DNA of 64,000 nt from Trachythela sp. YZ-2020 (taxonomy: Eukaryota; Cnidaria; Anthozoa; Malacalcyonacea; Clavulariidae). Each line of letters starts with the position of its first letter. Position 1 is the stretch's first letter. The position numbers and the translations under genes were made by a program. The stretch is taken from NCBI GenBank assembly GCA_016169945.1, contig JADLSH010000091.1, positions 1,612,001 to 1,676,000 on the forward strand, written 5' to 3'. The notes below the pieces were generated by a model. That model was not told the origin of the DNA, made no database searches, and worked only from the letters and a program-made list of their open reading frames with translations. Positions 12,901-21,900 of this stretch are shown piece by piece.

Positions 12901-15900
12901 AACAGCAACAGCTAGGGATTATAAATATTTTCATGTTTGTGTATTTCTGTAGCACAAAAAAATCAAATATTTTATACGAAAATTTGTGGAGCTACAGGTA
13001 CTGGTCATAGGCCAAGGACAAATCGATTAAATTTTGGTTCAATTTCCATAATAATTGGATGAGAAATTTACAAAAGTTTCTTTTTCTTTCCCTGGCTGGA
13101 CAGAACTGAATTTGTTATATAGCTAGGGTGAACACCAAACGTGATTGGCTGATTTGTGGTCACGTGGCTTTAGATAAATGCAATGTATCCCGCCGGGCAA
13201 CAAGTGAAAAATTGTTGCCCGCCCCGACTGGCTACGTACATAAATAAACAAAATGGCGGCACAACTCGCAAGTTTATAAACTACGATTTTCCAAGTTTGT
13301 GTTAAAATAAAGAATGTAAAAGAGAAGAAAAATACACAACAGGCAACAGGATATGCTGCTGAAACCGTTTAAGTAGGTTCTTTTAATTTTAAACTCGTGT
13401 ACACTACTGTATAGAGTTTTTGTCATGAAATACAATTGTTATATGAATGTTGTTGATTTTTCTTTCGTCGCAAAATAACAAAACACTTAATGTCTGTTCC
13501 CTCGGGAAAGAGTTAGTTTTGTTTTCCCTCGAGCCTCGATGTTTCCCTCGACTTCGTCTCGGGAAACATTGAGACTCTCGGGAAAACAAAACTATTTCCC
13601 TCGGGACCAGACATTAAGTGTATAATGTAGTTAGTGTATGCATGAATATTTGACTTAATTTGCTGGCGGAGGTATGCAGTCTCTGAATGCCCCTGTAGTT
13701 ACATTTTTACATGCACAGTGGCGGTGGAGGGGTATACCCGTTACAAAATATGCACTCCTCTCTATTTGAAGTCTAGATCCGCCCCTGAGTCATCTTGAAT
13801 CAATTACGGTGATAATTGATTTTAAATACACGGTCTTCACAATGTGTTACATACAGTACACAATACAAAGAAAGTATTCGCATAGTGTCACAGTGGAACT
13901 TGCTTGAGGTTAGAAGTAACATTACTTCAGACATATTGATGTTGAATGACTGTTGGTATTCTATGTCAAAGATGGCTACAGTTGCTCGCATGTTCCATAA
14001 TGATAATTAAGGATGTGTCTCTTGAAATTTTTATGTGAAATATGTGAATGTGTTGATCCTATGGAATAGGATAATGTGTGTAGTGTAGTGCAATGCAGTA
14101 CAGGGCATTCTCATTGCACTACACTACGGTACGGTACGGTACGGTACAGTGTAGTGTAGTGCACTTCACTCCAGTACAGAGCAATACCGTATAATACAGA
14201 CATTACAGTACAATACAGTAGAGTACATCATTGTATTATCTTATTTTAGATATGGCCAAGTTAGAAGAATGTGTCCGTTCTGTTACACTAGATGGTCTTC
14301 TCTGGGGAACATGTAGGCACATATACTTCAGTCTTTCTTCTTAGATTGCATTGTTATCATAAATATGGCTGCTAAGAGCGTTGATAGGGGTCAAACCATT
14401 GAACTATAATAGACTGGAACGCTAACGCAAGGGGGGAAATTGAAGCCAGCTTAATTCAGTTTTTCTGAGGTTTGAGTTGAACATTGGGCTGTATATGAAA
14501 TTGAAGCTATTAAAAAGTTCTATTTGATATAAAAACTTCAAGACTTTAGGTAAAAAGGAAAACTTAAAACTTTGAGGGAAAATTTGCCGTATTTTACAAA
14601 ATTGCGGTTGTTTTTGTATTTTTTAAGTATTTCCATTTTGCCTAAAGTCTTGAAGTTTTTATATAAAATAGAACTTTTTAATAGCTTCAATTTCATATAC
14701 AGCCCAATGTTCGGCGTTAAGTATTTCAATTCAAACCTCAGAAAAACTAGCTTGGCTTCAACGAATCATAGGACTTGATCATAGGAGTTAGCGTTCCAGT
14801 TTACTTAGAGTTCACTGGGTCAAACATACCGAGCGCGTCTCGGCAAGTGAAGGAAGCTAGATTTTGCCGGGCAAAAACCTGCGGTGTTTGTTTAGAATTA
14901 AACTGGAAACACTCTTTTCACATCTGATTGAGGCGAAATTATAATCAAAACAACTGCATAATGCAGGAATCAAACACCAGTCACGTAGGTGAAAATGACA
15001 TGTTTTAACCATTCTGTCCAACACCCCTAACATCCAGTCAGTGTTAATGCAAGCGACCCAAAGAAGCTTTGTATTTTGGTTAACAAGCAGCGTCTGATAC
15101 TTTAGGGGTGCGAGTCTAGGTTAATAGTATACAGAATGGGGGTTCTGGTCCGGGTGGAGCGGGTGGAGCAATAGCGCTCCACCCATGACGTCACTGGGAT
15201 GAGATTTCATACTAATAATTGTATTAATTATGAATAGCGTATCCTGACAACCAGTGAGTAAGAATAATCACATGTATGCGACTAAAATATCAATAACTTT
15301 TATGTCTCAAAGTGTCCCAGAGGAATTTGTTTAGTCCCGAAGATCCCGTTTCAAGAACACACATTCATACACCTTTTGTTTCAGGGCAGGTATATAAGAT
15401 TTTATATGTGTTATCAGATTTTTGCTGCAATTTTCGGTATACAGGGTGTCCCAAAAAAAAGTCCCCCTATAGAAATCACTCTTTTGTTGTTAAACGTGCG
15501 TTGTTATACCTCTGGGAATTTAAAATAGTTTCTAAAACGACAAAAAAGCAACACAAAAATGTCAAATTACAAATTCGTCTTACCGTCAATTTGAGTAAGA
15601 ATGGTTCAACTGACAGAGCAACGAGTATTTGTCGTAACAACTCATACGTCGCGTTAAATTATTTGGACGAAGGGAAGTTGTAAATACTTCCGCAGTTCAT
15701 GTACCATTCAATTAAATTCCCAATTCCAATTTGGGACACCCTGACCTAATGCTTGTGTGGCGAACGTTATGTGATCGAGAACACAGCACATGCGCAGTAT
15801 AATCATTCAAGAAAATGTGAGACATAACAATTAGTGCCGGTTGGGTGCATGCGTAAATTTATTTTGACAAGATACTGATCTATTAGCTCTTTTTGTACCA

Positions 15901-18900
15901 ATATAGCGACGCTAAATCTAAAACGTTTACAAACATAGGCCGTTTATAGTTGCAAAGTTTATATAGCAGAGTGTGAAAAGCAGTGATTTTTATTAAGTTT
16001 GACAAGCATAGTTCTCATATAAACATCGTATATAAACACAATTCTATGCATAGGTTGTTAGTCATTAGTAAATCGTTAATGGTGATTAAGGTTATCTAGC
16101 TAAATTGAGAATATATAATACATCTTAATGTATAGGACGGGGTAATATTGTACAAATAATATAGTTGGTGGATAAAACGGGTGAATAATGGATAAAAAGA
16201 TACTTTATGATATCCCAAGATACTGCATGATATCCCAAGATACTGCATGATATCCCAAGATACTGTATGATATCCCAAGATACTGCATGATATCCTAAGA
16301 TGATATTCTAAGATACTCTATGATATCCTAAGATACTGTATGATATCCTAAGATACTGTACGATATCCTAAGATACTGTATTATATCCTAAGATACTATA
16401 TGATATCCAAAGATGATATCCTAAGATACTGTATGATATCCAAAGATGATATCCTAAGATACTGTATGATATCCTAAGATACTGTAAGATATCCTAAGAT
16501 ACTGACTAAAAGTATGATTATGACTAACTCAAAATCGAGCGAGCCTACCTCCAAATCGAGCAAGCTTAGCTCCATATCGAGCCTACCTCCGAGCTCTAAG
16601 ATGTAAGGATAGCTCCGAGCCGAGCTCTAAGATGTAAGGATAGGCCCGAGCCGAGCTCTAAGATGTAACGATAGGCCCGAGCCAAACTCCATGATCTAAG
16701 GATAGCTCCGAGCCGAGTTTAGTATATATCTCCGAGCGGAGTTTACTATATAACTCCGAGCTTCGTATAAGGAAGATAAAGATAAGGAAGATATGAAAGA
16801 TAAAGACAAGGAAGATATGAAAGATAAAGACAAGGAAGATAAAGATAAGCAGGGTTCTGCCCACTCTTCCGCCCGGCACTTGAAAGGTTTCAAATATGCA
16901 GTACGAAAACCCCAATTTTGTACTTTGTAATAGATATTTCATACAAGTGATTTTGTATTTTTTATCTTGGCGAATTTTATTATTTAAGCGTTAGTATTAG
17001 ATGAAATTCAGTACTACAAGCGCACAATATTTGTTACTGGTGATTCGGAGAAATACGCTATCCCCCCAGAGCCAGAAAGACGTCTGACGCACTTTGTTCA
17101 TTGACGTCGCGCTTCAAGCTACTCTGAGACCAGTCGATCAAGTTTTAAAAGTTGTCGGCATGGTGGGAGGGGGTCAATGCCCTCAGGGCTACAGGTACCC
17201 GGCTCACATGCTCCTGGGCAGAACCCTGGATAAGGAAGATAAAGATAAGGAAGATAAAGCCCATTCCTCCCTCTAACCCTTTCTCTAACCCTCTCTCTAA
17301 TCGTAACCTCTCTCTAACTCTAACCCTCGCTCTAACTCTAATACTAGAGCTAGACTTAGCGTTACTGTTAGAGAAAGAGCGAGGGTTCGAGATTCAGAGA
17401 GGTTAGGATTAGAGAGAGGGTTAGGGTTAGAGAAAGTTTAGGGTTATAGTCATAGACTATAGTCATAGACTATAGTCATAGACTATAGTCATAGACTATA
17501 GTCTAAGGGAGGGATATGGTTAGAGAAATGGTTAGAGGGAGGAATGGGCTTCATCTTCCTTATCTTTATCTTCCTTGTCTTTAACTTCCTTGTCTTTATC
17601 TTTCATATCTTCCTTATCTTTATCTTCCTTACACTATATAGTAAGCTCCGCTCGGAGATATATACTTCGCTCGGCTCCGAGCTATCCTTAGATCGTAGCG
17701 TTTGGCTCGGGCCTTTCCTTACATCTTAGAGCTCGGCTCGGGCCTATCCTTACATCTTAGAGCTCGGCTCGGGCCTATCCTTACATCTTAGAGCTCGGCT
17801 CGGGTCTATCCTTACATCTTAGAGCTCGGCTCGGGCCTATCCTTACATCTTAGAGCTCGGCTCGGGCCTATCCTTACATCTTAGAGCTCGGCTCGGGCCT
17901 ATCCTTACATCTTAGAGCTCGGCTCGGGCCTATCCTTACATCTTAGAGCTCGGCTAGGGTCTATCCTTACATCTTAGAGCTCGGCTCGGGCCTATCCTTA
18001 CATCTTAGAGCTCGGCTCGGGCCTATCCTTACATCTTAGAGCTCGGCTCGGGTCTATCCTTACATCTTAGAGCTCGGCTCGGGCCTATCCTTACATCTTA
18101 GAGCTCGGCTCGGGCCTATCCTTACATCTTAGAGCTCGGCTCGGGCCTATCCTTACATCTTAGAGTTCGGCTCAGGAATTTCCTTTCATCATAGAGCTCG
18201 GCTAGGGTCTATCCTTACATCTTAGAGCTCGGCTCGGGCCTATCCTTACATCTTAGAGCTCGGCTCGGGCCTTTCCTTGCATCTTAGAGCTCGGCTAGGG
18301 CCTATCCTTACATCTTAGAGCTCGGCTCGGGCCTTTCCTTGCATCTTAGAGCTCGGCTCGGGGCTATCCTTGCATCTTAGAGCTCGGCTCGGGGCTATCC
18401 TTACATCAGCTCGACTCGGAGCTCGATATGGAGATAGGCTCTCTGGATATGGAGCTACGCTCGCTCGATTTGGAGCTAAGCTCGTTCGCTTTGGAGGTAT
18501 AGGCTCGCTCGATATCGAGCTAAGCTCGCTCGATTTGGAGGTAGGCTCGCTCGATTTGGAGTTAGTCATAATCATATTTTTAGTCAGTATCTTAGGATAT
18601 CTTACAGTATCTTAGGATATCATAGAGTATTTTAGGATATCATACAGTATCTTGGGATATCATACAGTATCTTAGGATATCTTAGAATATCATCTTAGGA
18701 TATCATGCAGTATCTTGGGATATCATATTTGGATATCATATAGTATCTTAGGATATCATACAGTATCTTAGGATATCGTACAGTATCTTTGGATATCATA
18801 CAGTATCTTAGGATATCATCTTTGGATATCATATAGTATCTTAGGATATCATACAGTATCTTAGGATATCGTACAGTATCTTAGGATATCATACAGTATC

Positions 18901-21900
18901 TTAGGATATCATAGAGTATCTTAGAATATCATCTTTGGATATCATGCAGTGTCTTGGGATATCATAAAGTATCTTTTTATCCATTATTCACCCGTTTTGT
19001 CCACCGACTATATTATTTGTACAATATTACCCCGTCCTATACATTAAGATGTATTATATATTCTCAACTTATTCAATTTTTTTAGCTAGATAACCTTAAT
19101 CACCATTAACGATTTACTAATGACTAACAACCTATGCATAGAATTGTGTTTATATACGATGTTTGTATGAGAACTATGCTTGTAAAACTTAATAAAAATC
19201 ACTGCTTTTCACACTCTGCTATATAAACTTTGCAACTATAAACTGTCTATGTTTGTAAACTTTTTAGGTTTGGCGTCGCTATATTGGTACAAAAAGAGCT
19301 AATAGATCTGTATCTTGTCAAAATAAATTTACGCATGCACCCAACCGGCACTAATTGTTATGTCTCACATTTTGCCTCCAAAATCAGTACGATTTCGCAT
19401 TTGCGTAACCCCGATAATGCTGTGTATTTCTCCCCACCACAAAACCAAAACGTTCTAAACAGATATTGTTTGGTATAGTTTAGAATGGTATTATACAATT
19501 ACTTTATGGTTTCCATGTTTGGATGGCCTGATCCAAACACGCGGGAATGTTGCGAGAGTTAAGAAAAGCGCGCGAAATCTCGAGCCGAAGGCGAGTGATT
19601 TTGCGAGCTTTTCTTAACTCGAGCAACATTCCCAAGTGTTTGGATCAGGCCATCCAAACACGGAAACCATAAAGTAATTGTTTTATAAAATAACAACAAC
19701 ACGATAGTCTTCCGTGTTTGGATGGCCTGATCCAAACACGGGTTTCGACCAATCAGAGCACGCGTTATATACATGTTATTTTATAATAATTATTCTTTTG
19801 AATCAATGAGAACAACCTTGACATTTTCTTGAATGATTATACTGCGCGTGTGCTCGTTGTTCTCGATCACATATCTTAGATATATACCGAAATTGCGGCA
19901 GAAATCTGATAACACATATGAAATCTTGTATACCTGCCCTGAAACAAAACGCGTATGAATGTGTGTTCTTGAAACGGGATTTTCGGGGCTAAAAAATGCT
20001 CTTGAACACTTTGACACATAAAATTTCTTGATATTTTAGTCGCATACATGTGATTATTCTTACTCACTGCTTGTCAGGATACGCTATTCATAATTAATGC
20101 AATTATTAGTATGAAATCTTATCCCAGTGACGTCATGGGTGGAGCGCCATTGCTCCACCCACTCGACCCGGGCCAGAACCCCCACTCTGTATACTACTTC
20201 GGTTACCAACATTCCTCAATAAATAGCTCAAATGTAATGATTATTTGACCTTATTGAAAGGATGTCAGGCTTGAATGGTTGAAATGACCTTGTTACAATG
20301 TAGTTTGTTGATTAGACATTGTAGAGTCTTAGAAAATATTACCCCACCCACTGCCCCCCCCCCCCCCCCCAGTGTCCGTCACAAATGTGTGGAACTGTTA
20401 AAAAGCCGAATAAGCCAGGTCATAGTCTCGACTGCGCGGGATACTGACAAAAACCCCACTGACAAAAACCCCACTGACAAAAACCCCACTGACAAAAACC
20501 CCACCGACAAAAACCCCCAATTACCAAATTCAGACAAAAACTCCACATTCTCCGTTTTTCAAATTCTTTTCAATCTTTTTAATTTTAAAATATGTAACAT
20601 AGTTTTTCACCGCCTTTGTTGCTCCGAATGACTTCCATGATTGGGAGTTAGTTTGTAACAGAATTGAGAATGTAAAGCAGCTTTTTATATAGTATTATTC
20701 AATCGATGACTCACTTCTTAGGAATGCAAACAACACTAACGCAATTCCCATTAAAGTCGCATTAAATTCCCATTAAATTCCCATTGTTTGAAACATCACA
20801 TCAGATGAAACATCACTTCAGATGTTCGTTAATAACAGTGGCGAAACCAACAGTGGCGAAACCACAACTTTTTTATTGAAAATAATATGAAAAACGTAGA
20901 ATGTGGGGTTTTTGTCTGAATTTGGTAATTGGGGGTTTTTGTCGGTGGGGTTTTTGTCAGTGGGGTTTATGTCAGTGGGGTTTTTGTCAGTGGGGTTTTT
21001 GTCGGTGGGGTTTTTGTCAGTGGGGTTTATGTCAGTGGGGTTTTTGTCTGTGGGGTTTTTGTCGGTGGGGTTTTTGTCAGTGGGGTTTATGTCAGTGGGG
21101 TTTTTGTCAGTGGGGTTTTTGTCGGTGGGGTTTTTGTCAGTGGGGTTTATGTCAGTGGGGTTTTTGTCAGTGGGGTTTTTGTCGGTGGGGTTTTTGTCAG
21201 TGGGGTTTATGTCAGTGGGGTTTTTGTCATGTGGGGTTTTTGTCATGTGGGGTTTTTGTCATGTGGGGTTTTTGTCATGTGGGGTTTTTGTCATGGATTC
21301 CGACTGCGCATCCAAATGACGTGTTCTGCGTTGGGATTCGTTGGGATAAAATTGTAGTTGAATCATAACATGCACCTGCGACTGGGAGATTTAAAATATT
21401 CATATCAAACTAATGAACTGTTCAATCATCTTTTGTGTTTTACATATAGCCAGAAAAAAACGTGTACTTAAGGGAATACATTTTCTAATATAGAGCGAGT
21501 CAACCGTGCGGATGATAATTGAACAGTTGAATACTTTGATATGCATATTTTAATTCTTCCAGTCTCATGTTATGATTCAATTACAATTTTATCTCAACGC
21601 AGAATACGTCATTGGGATGCTGCGCAGTCGACACTATGAATGGCATCATTGCGATAATGTTAGACGACGTTGACACAAGTTCCATTGGTTCACAATGGAA
21701 TTCGCACGGTTAGCTGTACTCAGATTCGTCGAGTATCATGCGTCCCGTGTGTACAGCGAAAGGCTCTTCGTGGAAATTTGTGGACGGTTCCAAATTCATC
21801 CTTAAGGGTCTTCCTTTTAACTTTAATTCTCGTTTAAGGTGTTTTAACGGAGAAATAATTTCTTTTCAGCCAAACTTGTACCGGTTGGTTATGGAATTAA

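Larger units (their letters stand above)
15119..20205. mobile_element. Giant 5-kb palindromic element, copy B
   Basis: Outer arms 15119-16150 and 18960-20205 are inverted copies (gtatacagaatgggggttct and complement; gctccacccatgacgtcact and complement; ccaatatagcgacgc and complement). Inside are inverted 20-bp arrays (16190-16500, 18580-18970), 21/31-bp units (16530-16700, 17690-18570) and a gttaggg/ctaaccc core with (ggaagataaaga) tracts (17230-17640). Insertions in the arms (15442-15743 left, about 19371-19822 right) break symmetry. It lies in EEF1D intron 10. Confidence 0.88.

Noticed and set aside
20818..21368. Overlapping frames of 138-155 codons (repetitive DKNPT or VGFLS type peptides)
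   Set aside because: Produced by the 15-bp minisatellite; three frames and both strands are open at once.
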